Source: Hermodice carunculata (taxonomy: Eukaryota; Annelida; Polychaeta; Eunicida; Amphinomidae). From it: DNA of 64,000 nucleotides. Each line of letters starts with the position of its first letter. Position 1 is the first letter of the stretch. A program made the translations under genes and the position numbers. The notes under the pieces are model-generated. The model saw only the letters and a list, made by a program, of their open reading frames with translations, was not told where the DNA came from and did not search any database. Location: contig OZ026620.1 in the NCBI GenBank assembly GCA_964020975.1, positions 76,153,012-76,217,011 on the forward strand, read 5' to 3'. Shown piece after piece: positions 1 through 11,783 of the stretch.

Positions 1-923
1 CTTAATGTTTATCTCCAAAGTCTTGGCAACTGGCTGATTATCATTTTGTTTATTTTTTCATTCATTATTTCACACTTTCTTTAAAAAAAGTCGGTAATAG
101 CACACTGCTTTCCACACACGTTTCTGTATCAATCTAGTTAGCTATCTGTCTCAGGAAATACTGAAGGCAGCCTTGGGTCATAGGTACCTCAGAGTAACTG
201 TTAATCCTTTAACGCCTATAACAGTTTGCAACAGTTACTGAATTCACATTGTGTTTGTAACCTCAGAAATGGTTAACCCTAAAACAATGCTCATGTCAGA
301 CCCTTACAAAGCTGAACAAAACTGAGCAGTCTGTACCTCACTGAGTAGGCTACACCACGTACCGGTATGTGTAAATGCAAAACAGGGTGCACTTTTCTTT
401 AAAGTGAAAAGATCTATGCTTGTTCTCTAGATGTGCTACTTTATTTGATTGCTCTAGCTTTTTTTTTATAGATTATGACCAACAGTGAGCTAAAAGACCG
501 CTACATGCAACAAGGATAACATACAAAGAAACCCTTAATACCCCCAACAGTGTAATGTTCAAGTACTGTCCCATGGAAAGCCAGAATAAGGTACCAGACC
601 ATGAAAACAATGAATTTTGCACAATTTTGTTATTTTTCAATGCTCATTTCATGAGAGTGTTCGACTTTCACAGGTTCATTTTGAGGTTTGACACCCAAAT
701 TTGGTTTTCGGAGTTGACAAGTGTTTTGCAGGGTCGAATACTCTGTTCTTCTATTATAATACAAATAACATTTGTGGGACCAAAAAGAAGTGTTCGGGTA
801 TTGCAGGTGTTCAACTTTCAGAGGGGTTTGACTTGGCAGGTTTTACTGTGTAGCACCTTTCTCGTTTCATGGAGAATTCAAGACATAAAATCGATGAAGA
901 GCACTTTTGCAAATTGGTCATAC
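1..923. other. AT-rich non-coding DNA, probably intron
   Basis: No coding region is supported here. The plus-strand open frame at 555-929 overlaps the donor end of the minus-strand exon at 924-1142 and has no family signature. If that exon is real, this stretch is the intron downstream of it and the next exon lies beyond the left edge. I looked on the minus strand for a P-loop-coding exon, as EHD/sarcalumenin GTPases would need next, and did not find one. Confidence 0.4.
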
Positions 924-1142
924 CTGTAATCATGGGCTCTTTCATGCAGTTAAACTGATATTCACGTTCCAGTGGCTTCACCTTTTCATGATAAATTTTC
1001 TTCAGCTTGGCAATATGCTCTTGGATCTGGGTTTCCAGTCTGGAATTTTCTGTATTGATTATAACAGGAATATTGCACAAATATTGTAAAATTTGATTTT
1101 CTTCCTTGTTTAATTTTCTAGCATGCATTTTCAATTCAAAGT
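924..1142 (-). CDS. Exon of an EHD/sarcalumenin-like dynamin-family GTPase (partial host gene)
   Basis: The minus-strand reading contains KLKKIYHEKVKPLEREYQFN followed by CMKEPMIT. This matches the conserved segment just before the G domain in EH-domain proteins and sarcalumenin (an L-x-x-IY-x-x-x-x-x-PLE-x-x-Y-x-F/Y-x pattern). In those families it forms part of the helical region packing on a membrane-remodelling or SR-lumen GTPase domain. Splice signals bracket it: acceptor TTTCATTACAG before 1142 and donor ACAG|GTATGA at 924/923. The exon ends after the first base of a codon, which fits an Asp or Glu codon completed by the next exon, as in relatives. The open frame runs on upstream of the acceptor to 1209 by chance. 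The P-loop exon is not in the window, so EHD and sarcalumenin cannot be separated. Family assignment is from memory of the motif. Confidence 0.55.
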
Positions 1143-2066
1143 CTGTAATGAAATTTCTTACATATGCGAGATTTTCTCCAAATTTGTCATGAATTTCTCG
1201 TATATGCAAGAATTTTTTTCAAGCATAAGCAAGAAAATACCATAAATGCAGAAAATTTATTGCATCATCACATAAAAATGGACTTAGAAAAAGTTTCACT
1301 TTGATTCATTACAGAAATGGCCTTAGAAAAATTTTCCTTTAAACTTAATGCATAAATGAGCTTTTGAAAAATTTTGCACCAAAATAATTACAGAAACAGG
1401 ACTTTGCAAATTTCGTCCTTCCTTAAATTATTAAAGAAATAGACTCAGACAATAATTATGTGCACACAAGTTACTTCATCCCTTCATTTTTCAGTTCATG
1501 GTAATTATAAACAATAATAATATGCGTATTTTAACTTGACGTCTGTATCAATGTAACAAATAATGTTCATAAGACGATTTCTGGAAGTAGACATAATGCC
1601 CAAACTCAATATTTACATTTTACCGAAGATTTGTACAGCTCTACTGACAGAAAGTGCGCATTTTTTTCTGGTATGACCAAAATCACTTCCACATGATTTT
1701 GTACAAACAACTCTGCATGTGAATGGGGGATATAGGCCTACAATGACAATGCTATACAATTAAAAGTTTGAAAGACAGGGTTACTTAGTTTCATATCAAT
1801 GGGATAAGCATAATTTATTCATATCATATTAGCATTGTTAATTTCTCATGCACAAATATGATTACCTGTGGAGTACCTGTGAGGTATCGCTAAATACAAA
1901 GGACCTTGGATGCTATCTATCTACAAAGCCGTCAGCAAAGGAGGCATGGCCTGTGCACTTGCTAAATGTCTTGCAGTGAATCCTATTATTATTTGTGCAA
2001 TATGGTTCCACCGATAGGTGCGACATTTCCATGCACAATAATTTGTGACATAAATGTGATACATAC
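1143..2066. other. AT-rich non-coding DNA
   Basis: No supported gene. AT-rich sequence with a run of similar phrases at about 1300-1440 (acttagaaaaa, ccttagaaaaatttt) that looks like decayed short repeats. Likely intronic to the minus-strand gene. Confidence 0.35.
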
Positions 2067-2255
2067 TTCATGAATTTTTGGAATATTGAGACTATTAAAC
2101 TTGAAATTCAAAGCCAATTTATGGGTGTAAAACTTTCTCCTCCTTTCATAAGCTGGCCTGAAGTACACAATACCATAGCCCAGACCATTTGCCGTGGGAT
2201 CTGCAGTCCCAGGGCCATATCTTGCATGCCCCATCCATGTAAAAGTTGTCAGAAT
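2067..2255 (-). CDS. Possible exon, function unknown
   Basis: The minus-strand frame reads GHARYGPGTADPTANGLGYG then IVYFRPAYERRRKFYTHKLA, a balanced amino-acid composition unlike the surrounding AT-rich noise. It runs to a good donor (CATGAA|GTATGT, last exon base 2067). The upstream limit is unclear because this frame meets a stop just 5' of about 2256, and no strong in-phase acceptor stands out. Another frame over the same DNA is also open. If it belongs with the exon at 924-1142 the two cannot be directly adjacent, since their phases differ. I recognise no family, and it may be an exon of a second gene or chance. Confidence 0.25.
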
Positions 2256-4532
2256 CACTCAAAACTGTCCAGGCAGCTGTCAAAAAGTGCTGACTTCCCA
2301 TTTTTACCTTGCTTGATGGAGGATAATAGGATAACAACATAAGCATGTGAGCCCCAATACATAAAGAGTTAGTCCTACTAGGCCCCGGGCCACAGTTATA
2401 AATCCTTCTATTTTTCATATTAGCATTTTCCAGTCTAAAAATCAGCATTTTGGTATTTTAAAATTTTGTGAACGGCATTTAACAGATAAAAATGTCAGAA
2501 AAACACGGATGGATTTTTTGTCATATAATTTGCAGCTTGTAAATTTGTGATAATTGAAATACGAAACGACACCTGGATGTCAGCCATATACAGGAGTATG
2601 ACCTGTGTCCTTGAAAGGGTCACATCATTGTCCTTTCCCACCAAAAAGTTCCCACCTGGCCTGGAAGACAGTGCACCTATATGAACACCAATGAAGCAAC
2701 CCTGTAATGCACCAAACTTGACTTAAGTAGCTAACTTTATTTAAACAGAAGCTACAGCAGGCTGAAAACACAGTATTTTCACAATTACGGACTATCTCCG
2801 TTGGGATCCGCAACCAGCTGTGGTCTGTAACCACATGATGTGAGCATGAGGACATAGAGGTGGCGGGGAAGCTTGCTGAGACTTTATACAGTCTTTTTTA
2901 ATCGGTATGTACACGCAGAGTCAATTTGCAGCAGAATCTTATACTTTGCATATGTTTGGAGCATGTAGCTTGCAGTCAGTAGGACCGAGTAAAATTTGTT
3001 TTGAGTTTGTGGACCTCAACTGTCTTTGCTGGCTGACTCTGAGCCTGTAATTTTACCCCAATTTCCATTGATGCTTTCACGGATTTAATTCGAGCATTTT
3101 ATATTTTAATGACACAATGCCTGCGGCGCAAACATCTATTCTACCAGAAAAACATAAAGGATTATATGTTACAATGCAGCCTGCGGTGCAATATTCTTCA
3201 CTTCAGGTAGGAACAAAGACATCGCATCGGGAATTCACCTATAGAGGCTCAGGTCCCCTAAAGTTCAATCAGGCACAATGCAGTGTGTGGGTAAACATAT
3301 TGCACCATGCAGTCAGCCAAGGTACCATGTGCCATGGACCAGGCCATGGGCCGTGCATGGTGTCTGAGACACTACGGAACTCCCTTGAATATTGATAAAC
3401 ATTCCCAAAATCTCGTGTGTACAAATTGCAGTCAAGATTGTCTCTTACCCAGCGAATTATTATTATGAAAGGCCCCGACTGCTTGTAAAAAAAATACAAA
3501 AATATGCAAAATACTGTTTTGAATTTGATGTCACAGAATTTCTCTGGTGGAGGAAAAAAAATCAAAATGATTCAACCATAGAGCTACCATTTGTGGTATA
3601 GCTCTATGATTCAACTTACTGCTGTATTTTTTCTACTTTATCATCTATGCCACAAATTTAAAAATTAGTACAAAAACATTTTGAATTTTTTTTCAGTGAA
3701 GGCTAACTATATTTTCCTGTTATTTCAATGACATTTCTTTTGATGACATTACATTGACACAAACAATGGCAATGCTTATTCTGCGAATGTTACAATCAGT
3801 AACAAAAGATAAATATTTGAAATACCGCAAAGATAAATTCTCAGGTTTTTCAAGATGTGTAATTTTAATATTTTTGTCCAAACCACTTTCACAACTAAAT
3901 GTACTTCTTAGAGTTTTTGTCTTATGTGGTTTGTTCCAGTAATGCCTTAGTGTTAACATCATTGAAGTAGTGGTACATATGACATGATCGATGATAAATC
4001 ACTGAATATTCACATGGTGTACACCAAGACCACCGGCTAATTACACTCTTTTCTTGTACAACAAGAGGTATTAGTGGTCCTATCAGGATAAAGGTCTACA
4101 TATACACAGGGTCTATTATGAGAGACCACTCTGACAATAAGTGTACATTGTGCATGAACACACTCTTATTTGCATGTAATAAGTATGGAGTTTGAGTCTG
4201 AAATAAAAATTATCTACTCTTGCAAAAATGAAAATTTATAAAATGGCTTAATTTCAAACATGGTAACTTTTCCACACACTTTACTACCATCCTGAAACCT
4301 GTACAGTGAAAGCATCCCCGTGGAAACTTAGTCACTAAATAAGCAGTGATCATATTTCATATTTAGACACAATGCTTTTTTAAAAATATTTTTGCTATCT
4401 TACAGGCTCAGGCTTTGTGCGTCATATTTTCCAGTTTTTTTCCTCACATGCAAGGCTAGCTTTAGTTGAAAAATAAAGCTCACGCAACCAACATCTAGAG
4501 TCACCAACCAATGTATGTCTATATATTTTCAG
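2256..4532. other. Non-coding DNA, no supported gene
   Basis: AT-rich sequence with short open frames on both strands, none showing a family motif or splice-bounded coding composition. A short imperfect palindrome (ATAGAGCTACCA...GTGGTATAGCTCTAT) lies near 3579-3610. Confidence 0.4.
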
Positions 4533-4676
4533 GATTCTGTGCCGGACAGACGCACAGCCGACGCACAGCAGGTTATGGCTAGCAAAATAACTGGAATGCG
4601 GTCCAAGAAGCTATTTACCAAAGACCTAATCAGCAGCCTGGCAAGCGTGGTAGACTCACCCACTGAGAGCCTCTAG
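4533..4676 (+). CDS. Probable 3'-terminal exon of an unidentified host gene
   Basis: An acceptor (TATATATTTTCAG) ends at 4532, and a 47-codon open frame then runs to TAG at 4674-4676. The frame starts DSVPDRRTADAQQVMASK and ends SSLASVVDSPTESL. Codons are mainly G/C-ending (CAG CAG, AAG AAG, CTG, GTG, GAC), in sharp contrast to the AT-rich flanks, which argues for real coding sequence although it is too short for most ORF filters. Basic and Ser/Thr-rich, it looks like a flexible C-terminal tail. I do not recognise the protein. Earlier exons should lie to the left and were not identified. The gene would run opposite to the exon at 924-1142, so the two genes may overlap or be nested. Confidence 0.45.
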   Translation, partial: DSVPDRRTADAQQVMASKITGMRSKKLFTKDLISSLASVVDSPTESL

Positions 4677-5338
4677 ATTGAAGAAAAAACGGCCACCTAG
4701 CATGCATGATTTGTAAATACATGTAGTTCTCTTCTCATTTTTGTTATTCTTGTCAGGATGAAACTGTGTGATACTGAGCTTTTGTAATCAAAGGTATAGA
4801 AAAATTTTACAGTTCTTTGAAACCTGCATGAACACATGGACCATGGGCAAAATAATTATCAACCATTGAATTTTCAGGTTGGCCATATACTTCAAATGTA
4901 TTTTCAATATGCCCCAGGTATGCCTCTTAACACCTCAGAAATGCCTATGATATAGTTGTTTGTATTGCGTATATGACTCAATATACCCTTAATATACCTA
5001 TGACAGAGCATAAATAGGAGCATAATGAAGCATATGTTGCATTTTTGGAACATGCCTCGGTATGCTTAAGATATGGTTTAGGATAAAAATAGGCATATAC
5101 CATTTTATGCCCCATCATATACCTCTTTGCACTCTGGGCCACATAGTACTTTTTTCATGCCCAGCATGTAATATTCTTTTTATACCTCATTTCTGAAGGG
5201 GTAGTAACGAAATATTGTCGATGAACATGTTCAATTTTCTGTTAACATAATGACTTAACCTTGAGTATGCAATTCATAACATGTCAGAAAATGGCATGTT
5301 GGAAACTTAATATTCCATCAAAATGATTTTTTAGATAG
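4677..5338. other. 3' flank with degenerate ATGCC-rich repeats
   Basis: The first part may be the 3' UTR of the preceding exon. From about 4880 to 5190 the words tatgcc, atataccc and gcatat recur many times in slightly different forms, which looks like a decayed short-period array. No gene. Confidence 0.3.
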
Positions 5339-5511
5339 AGTGGTATCTGCCGTATGCAACCACCGCCATGAACAGCCACACTGCTCTTTGTGGCCACTAG
5401 GCTCAGCCATAGGAGTCAATTTCTTTGTAACATTTCCCTGTGGCGACAAGTGACCTGCTGTATGTGATCACTATTTTGCAGGAGGGGTGGCCACATACAG
5501 CAGGTACCACT
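5339..5511. mobile_element. MITE, 173 bp, with about 26-bp terminal inverted repeats
   Basis: The left end reads AGTGGTATCTGCCGTATG and the right end, reverse-complemented, reads AGTGGTACCTGCTGTATG. Both continue into a CCACC motif. An extra internal copy of the CTGCTGTATGTG word lies at 5456-5467. There is no coding capacity and the target-site duplication is not clear. This is a non-autonomous DNA transposon; hAT-like ends are possible but not proven. Confidence 0.55.
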
Positions 5512-6267
5512 GCACACAATCAGTTAGTAATTAAAATAATTATGTTCATTTGAAGGACATGCATGTACATGTAGATGCATAAAAAATGTTACAAATGTGA
5601 AAGAGTGTATGCAGATTATGATTTAGAAAGCAGATTTTGATGGCCGATATTAGATCTACCATCTTTGTTTCAAAAGACCTTCATATTGCGCTTGAGAAAT
5701 GCTTCATAGTAACAACAGGCAGACTCAGTCCTTGAGGAACATACAATAATGAATCAGGAGCCAGCAAAGATCAACTCCAGATAATACAGCTTTGAAGTTA
5801 CTTTACACCCACCGGAACTTCCCGTTCCAGATGCTGCAATCCATTGTAACCCAACTTGACAGTTGCTTTAGGACTATTTCTCAAGTGCGTTACAGTTGAT
5901 TTAGAGCTTTTTCTCCACCGCCTAATGGTTGACATACAGCCATGATATATCAACTATTGTTCCCAACTTCATGGTGGTTTCACACACTCTGTTATGCCAT
6001 TTTTCGACAATTTCTTGGTAGTTTCAATGCCATTTTCTGCGAAACGGTGCATGTACCATAAACAGCTCCATTTTTCCTCTATTTTATGGCTGCTTCAGAG
6101 AAACGGCAATACTACGCGGCAGCCAAGTTATCGTCAGTGGTGGGTTGACATCACTTAGGTTCTGTTAGACCTTTGTCATATGCAAATACCTCTGTACCAT
6201 TTTCCAGCTTGGAAAGATTTGTAGTATGGCTGAAGAAAGGTACCCATATTGTGCAAGAAAATGTCTA
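5512..6267. other. Non-coding DNA, no supported gene
   Basis: AT-rich sequence with no open frame of note, no terminal repeats and no recognisable element. Confidence 0.35.
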
Positions 6268-6590
6268 TGGATTACAGATTTTGAAGCTCATTTACATAAT
6301 CTGGTCAGTTTTCTTGCATATATGGAGATTTTCAATATAGCAGATCTGTTTTATATACAGGATCTGGCATATGGGAGAAAAATGCCATCCATGACAGACG
6401 TTGAAACTCATTTATATAATTTGCTCTATTTCTTGTATTGCTTGCATATATGCGAGATCTCGCACACATAGCAGATTTACAATATAGCAGGTCTGTTATA
6501 TATACAAGATCTGGCATATGGGAGAAAAATGTCATCCATTACAGATTTTGATGCTCATGTGAATAATTCGCTCTATTTCTCGCATATTTC
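6268..6590. repeat. Short tandem array, unit about 145 bp, 2.3 copies
   Basis: Units share ATTACAGATTTTGA, CTTGCATATATG, ATATAGCAG and ATCTGGCATATGGGAGAAAA. The second unit is longer because of a small internal expansion. The open frames across it are products of the repeat. Confidence 0.5.
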
Positions 6591-6704
6591 AATAATAGAC
6601 TCTGAAGCTGCCCTTGTTCCGTTACATTACAGATCTTGCATTAATATTAGAGAAATTCATGGTTGATCTCTTTTACTATTTTCTTGCATGATTCTGTAAT
6701 ATTA

Positions 6705-7916
6705 ACTCAACCAAAAAAATAAGTCTCCGCTTTTATAATTTGATATATGTTTCATATTTGGTTAGTTTTCTGACAAGTATTTACATTTATGTGAAGAGTA
6801 ATCCCTAGGGTGCAACATGTGTTGCGACCAGCAAATTGAAAGTGCATGTTTGACTGCATATGTGCTAAATGTGAGACAAAGTCAGAAAACACACTTTGCA
6901 AAAAGGCTATTTTGAATGGGGTGGTTTCAGTGAGGTATCCTGCCCTTGTTTGGGCACAGTGGGTCATTGTTTTAGTGAACCTTACCTGTGTAATATGGAC
7001 AGAAACTGGGCTAAGCATGGGTATAAAAGCATGGGGACCCAGGGTCGGGTATGGATTTGTCCATCTGTGGTCATGACATCATACAACGGTTATGTGAAGT
7101 GGACAGGGCAAGAGCCATAGGAAGACAGACCTTATCCTGAATGGTACCATGACTGCCAGACACTATGTCACAGAGATCCTGCAACCGCATGTTGTGCCGC
7201 ATGTTGTGCCGTATGCTGGTGCCACTGGCAAAAAAATTTATCCTCATGCAGGACAATGCAAGACCTCGTGTTGCGGCTAAAGTTAGTGAATTCTTGGCCC
7301 GGGAAGGTCTGGAGGCAATTAATTGGCCAGCTTGCTCCCCTGACCTTAATCCTATTGAACACCTATGGAGCCATCTCAAGCGAAACGTATACCAGAGGAT
7401 GGGTCCCGAGTCAAACTTTGAAGACCTAAGACGCTATCTTCTGGAGGAGTGGGACAATATACCCCAGAGACTGATCAGAAAATTGATCCACAGCATGAAA
7501 AAGCGCTGCCAGCAGTGTTTCAACAATCACGATGGATACACATCCTGTTGAGCGAAAGTCAACCATATATAGTCATCAGGTCATCAGACATTCTACTGAC
7601 CAGTACAATTCTTTCCTTCCTGTAAAAATGTGACATTTTAAAACTTAAGCACAGTCTGTGATACCCACTGCAATGTCCCATTCCGCTCACATTGAATGCT
7701 ATTGCCATAGGGACAATCTTGCGCACCTGTGATACAGACTTTGTTTGTTTTCAAGTGTTGTGCAGTGAAGCGTAGATTCATTTGTTCTGCACTTGTGTCT
7801 GAAACCAAATGTAAGGTGTATACCAGATATAAAAAATATGAAATATTACAAAATCTGTGTTTATTTGTTTTTTATGTGGACCTTTTCTAAGGGAGACTTA
7901 CTTTTTTGGTTGAGTT
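6705..7916 (+). mobile_element. Tc1/mariner-type DNA transposon, decayed
   Basis: Terminal inverted repeats share CAACCAAAAAA followed by TAAGTCTCC: the left copy begins near 6705 and the right copy ends near 7916. TA dinucleotides sit just outside both ends (6703-6704 and 7917-7918), as expected for this superfamily's TA target. The length of about 1.2 kb is typical of Tc1. The 5' half of the transposase is decayed, so the copy cannot be autonomous. Confidence 0.75.
7136..7551 (+). pseudogene. Tc1-type transposase, C-terminal DDE domain remnant
   Basis: Encodes the cut-and-paste transposase of the surrounding Tc1 element. The second catalytic Asp lies in LMQDNARPRV and the Glu in CSPDLNPIEHLW, with exactly 34 residues between them, the DD34E spacing of the Tc1 group. 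A conserved stretch just upstream (LNGTMTARHYVTEILQP, about 7138-7188) is in a different frame, so a frameshift lies near the run of A at 7231-7237. The first catalytic Asp and the DNA-binding N-terminus are not readable. The frame ends in a normal stop after HDGYTSC, about 365 bp before the right inverted repeat. A broken gene. Confidence 0.75.
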
Positions 7917-7961
7917 TATTTTTGTACGGGTCGATCTAAATGAAAAAAGTTCATCCATGCC

Positions 7962-8500
<539 letters not shown>

Positions 8501-8673
8501 TACAAACGCACACACACTCACACACACACGTATGAGCACATGCACATGCACGTACACATACACACACATACAACATACATATATATGTATATATATATAT
8601 ATATTTATAATTTGTATCATGCACTTGTCTATGTATAACTAAGTCTCAACTTATGAAGGTTAATAAAATTATT

Positions 8674-8708
<35 letters not shown>

Positions 8709-8727
8709 TACTATTATCATTATTATA
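8501..8727. repeat. Microsatellite cluster: (CA)n, (TA)n, (ATC)n
   Basis: Degenerate CA repeats at about 8505-8577, TA repeats at 8578-8606 and a clean ATC run at about 8672-8711, followed by ATT/ATC interruptions to 8727. Confidence 0.9.
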
Positions 8728-10120
8728 AGCTGACAACTTGAAAAGAATAATTCCATATCGTAATACACACAGCAGCCCAGACTGGTTGTATAATACGCAA
8801 AAGTACCATTACCACAATCGAATTAATACATTATCTTATCTTACCATCTTTTTTTAATTGGGAGCAGGGGGGACTATACAATTGCGCTTCTATAATTCCA
8901 ATTTGCTAGTCCTTAACCAATGAACGCCGAGGATCAATCTGTTTTCAAAAGGAAGACAAACGTCAGGTCCATGTGGCAATGTGTTTAGAAAAGATATAAA
9001 ATGAAATACCCATCATTACTGCAAAGCTGTTCAATCCTAAAGTGTCGTCTATGTGTGATCTGTCCCTTTTTGATGTGCTGTCTTGTTTCTTCAACGTTGT
9101 CTCTAAAAGCAATTGAAAGAATAGAGTACCTCCAATATCCTGGATAATTAACTCTCATGCATCATACATATCATAATGTAAGGTATCTAGCACCAGTGCA
9201 TTGACTCCAGAGGGGGTACCCCCCTCCCCCCGGTCAAAATGCAAAAACGTTAGGATCCAATTTTTAATACCCGACTTCTTTCGATATAAGTAAACAAATT
9301 ATAGATCTATGTGTATTTCTGCCTTTTTCACTGTTATGTTCTTTTTTTTTCTTCTTTTTTTTTCTCTCTGCAATAGGCGACTTATCAAATGGTGGAATTA
9401 TTATACTGTACCTGAATAAAAGCAAGTTAAAATATGTTTCTGTGTATCATTTCAGTAAAGGTTTTTGCCGCAGGTACCTAGGTATTAAACATAATTTTCT
9501 TCCCGGTCCCGGGACCCGACTTTTTCCCCTAAATCAATGCCATATCTGGCACATACGAATTTACACATGCTGATGTCATGACGAAGGCTTGGAATAAGTA
9601 GCGAAATCTGTCGATACTGGGGGAGGTCGGGATCACATGATTCTTTGGTTCAAATGAGCATGCACATATCTGCACACAATCACGCATGACAAAACGGATG
9701 TTTCACATTGTACGCACTTATTCCATGTCCATGACACGCATTTTGAATAATTACCTGCACAAGGAATATATCTGCCAAAAAGGAGAAATATCCATAAGGT
9801 GTGCATGTCAAGTGTATGCTTACATTACAAAGGCAAACCCTGTCCATTAAGATATATTTACATTCATGTAACTTTTAACATTGCAAGTATAGGAGAGAGC
9901 CTGGTGTGTTATGATACCATAACACAGTAGCCTTGTGTGTTATGGGACCACAAGTGTCCCGCCCACACTCCAATAAGCCACGCCCAAACTGGTTTCCGGA
10001 ACTTAACACTTGAAACATGCTGGGTAAATCAGTTTCTGGACGTTTCTCTTAATTTTATGTATTACATTTCTAAATTTCGTGTAATTGAGCAGAAAAATTA
10101 AGAGGGAAATCTAAATATAA
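8728..10120. other. Non-coding DNA, no supported gene
   Basis: Contains a C/G-rich patch at 9215-9235 and a short palindrome GTGTTATGATACCATAACAC at about 9910. GTGTGTTATGG-like words near 9940 resemble the arms of the hairpin at 10121-10278, so the hairpin family may extend upstream. No coding region was recognised. Confidence 0.35.
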
Positions 10121-10278
10121 GCAATGAGGGTCGCTTTTGTGTGTGTTATGGCATAATGACGCGGGTGATTGAAGCTGGCATCGGGCGAGGCGCACTGGCG
10201 TGCGCCACGCCCACGATGTCAGCTTCATTCACGCGCGTCATTATGCCATAACACACACAAAATCGACCCTCATTTCTT
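10121..10278. repeat. Near-perfect long hairpin (MITE-like)
   Basis: The left arm begins AATGAGGGTCGCTTTTGTGT and runs through GTTATGGCATAATGACGCG and AAGCTGGCATCG. The right arm repeats this in inverse order up to CGACCCTCATTT. The arms are about 75-80 nt, with only a few bases left as a loop near 10198, and a handful of mismatches or small bulges. The tip is GC- and CpG-rich. It is probably a hairpin MITE or a hairpin made from one. Transcribed RNA would form a long duplex. Confidence 0.8.
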
Positions 10279-10599
10279 AATTATATCTTGGTTAATGGCC
10301 ACTTAATTATGAAGTCCAAACTTGAAAAGTGTTTGAAATATCACGAGAATGGAAAATAATTCTGGACGCATGGACAGAACTTGTGTTTCAGGCAATGGCT
10401 TGATGATAAACCAACAGGGTCCGTGAAGTTACTGAAATTTCTTTTCCCCGACTTGACCAGAATCCTTTTTATGTGAAATTAGCTGGTATTTTTATTAGAA
10501 TGTAAAATCAAACACTAACTGCACACTGGACCGCCGAGAGACCATCACAGGCATGTGATCGAAACAGACCAATGAGCTGGCATTTCTAGGTAATGCAAA

Positions 10600-10692
10600 A
10601 TTCTCACACACACACACACAAAAATAATAAGATAAATAAATAAATAACAGCAACAACATCAACAACTACAATAATATAAATAATAATAATAA

Positions 10693-10730
<38 letters not shown>

Positions 10731-10749
10731 ATATAATAATAATAATAAT

Positions 10750-10780
<31 letters not shown>
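10600..10780. repeat. Trinucleotide and low-complexity tract
   Basis: Short CA and AATA/CAA runs lead into (AAT)n, then (TAG)n at about 10694-10730, then (AAT)n again to 10780. The rest of 10279-10600 holds no supported gene. Confidence 0.85.
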
Positions 10781-10789
10781 GTGACGGTC

Positions 10790-11490
10790 CTGTAGTCAGC
10801 TGAGTAAGCCACCCTATCACCTTGGAAATGAGGTCGTCAAGGTCATTGACTTATTCTGAATCTAACATTCATAGAGGCCATCCTCCCCATGTGCAAGACC
10901 AAAGTGACAGTGCAAATAGTTCTCAGGGTATAACGCGACCAGTAAAATTCATTTAAGTGGCCCTGTGACCTTGTGAATGAGGTCAAGGTCACTAATGTAC
11001 ACTCTCAATTTTGTCTAAATAGAGGACCACCAAAAAGGTCAACATCAAAGTCCTACCTTCCACACCTCCCAAGTTAAAATATGAAAAGTAAAATTCACAT
11101 AAGTGTGTGGGTCCCAGTGACCTTGGGAATGTGGTAAAGGTCACCCATGTACTGTCTAAGTCTGGCCTTTGCTCAGGACAACCATCATGTTCAACATCAA
11201 GGTCCAAGTTCAAATAGCTCAGAACTTGTCAGGTGAAGGGTAAAATTTGAGCAAGTGGCCCTATGACCTTGGAAACGAGGTCAAGGTCATTCATCTACTG
11301 TCTAAGTCTGGCCCTTATTAAGGACAATTATCATGTGCAATACGAATATCCTTGCCTTCATAGTTCTGAAGTTACAACTATAAACATTGAATTCCATGCA
11401 CCTCGTCCTATGACCTTGGAAATGAGGTCAAGGTACATCACCTACTGTACATGTATCACCCTCATACCCAGAAGGCCCCTATGATCCGGT
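10790..11490. repeat. Tandem array of about 155-bp units carrying TCAAGGTCA motifs
   Basis: About four and a half diverged units, each with GGCCCTATGACCTTGGAAAT, then GAGGTCAAGGTCA, then an ACTGTCTAAGTCTGGCC stretch and an AACATCAAGGTCC stretch. The same family recurs at about 25640-26455. TCAAGGTCA matches the extended monomer half-site recognised by ERR and NR5A nuclear receptors (established motif). Any binding here is inference. Confidence 0.8.
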
Positions 11491-11783
11491 AGATGGCGCT
11501 GTATCTATAAGAAGACCTGTCACTTGGGCTCTGTAAAGATACCAAAAATTTGACGGAACTATAAATGGTTATGTACTGCTACATACGTACGTGGATTATT
11601 AAGCAGCCGAGGATCAATCTGACGTTGAAGTTATTGTGAAATAGGAGGAATTTTGAAGGACTTAGAACAAGAATCCGTAATACCATTGAGCAAGGACTTG
11701 GTTCCACCCAGTGCACCTGTTACGTAATCATGGACAATGCTAGGCTTGGCGCCCTAATCAGAAAGTCAATGGGCACCCTGAAC

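Noticed and set aside
8501-8727. Regularly spaced repeats that could suggest a CRISPR-like array
   Set aside because: They are simple microsatellites with no unique spacers, in a eukaryotic genome.
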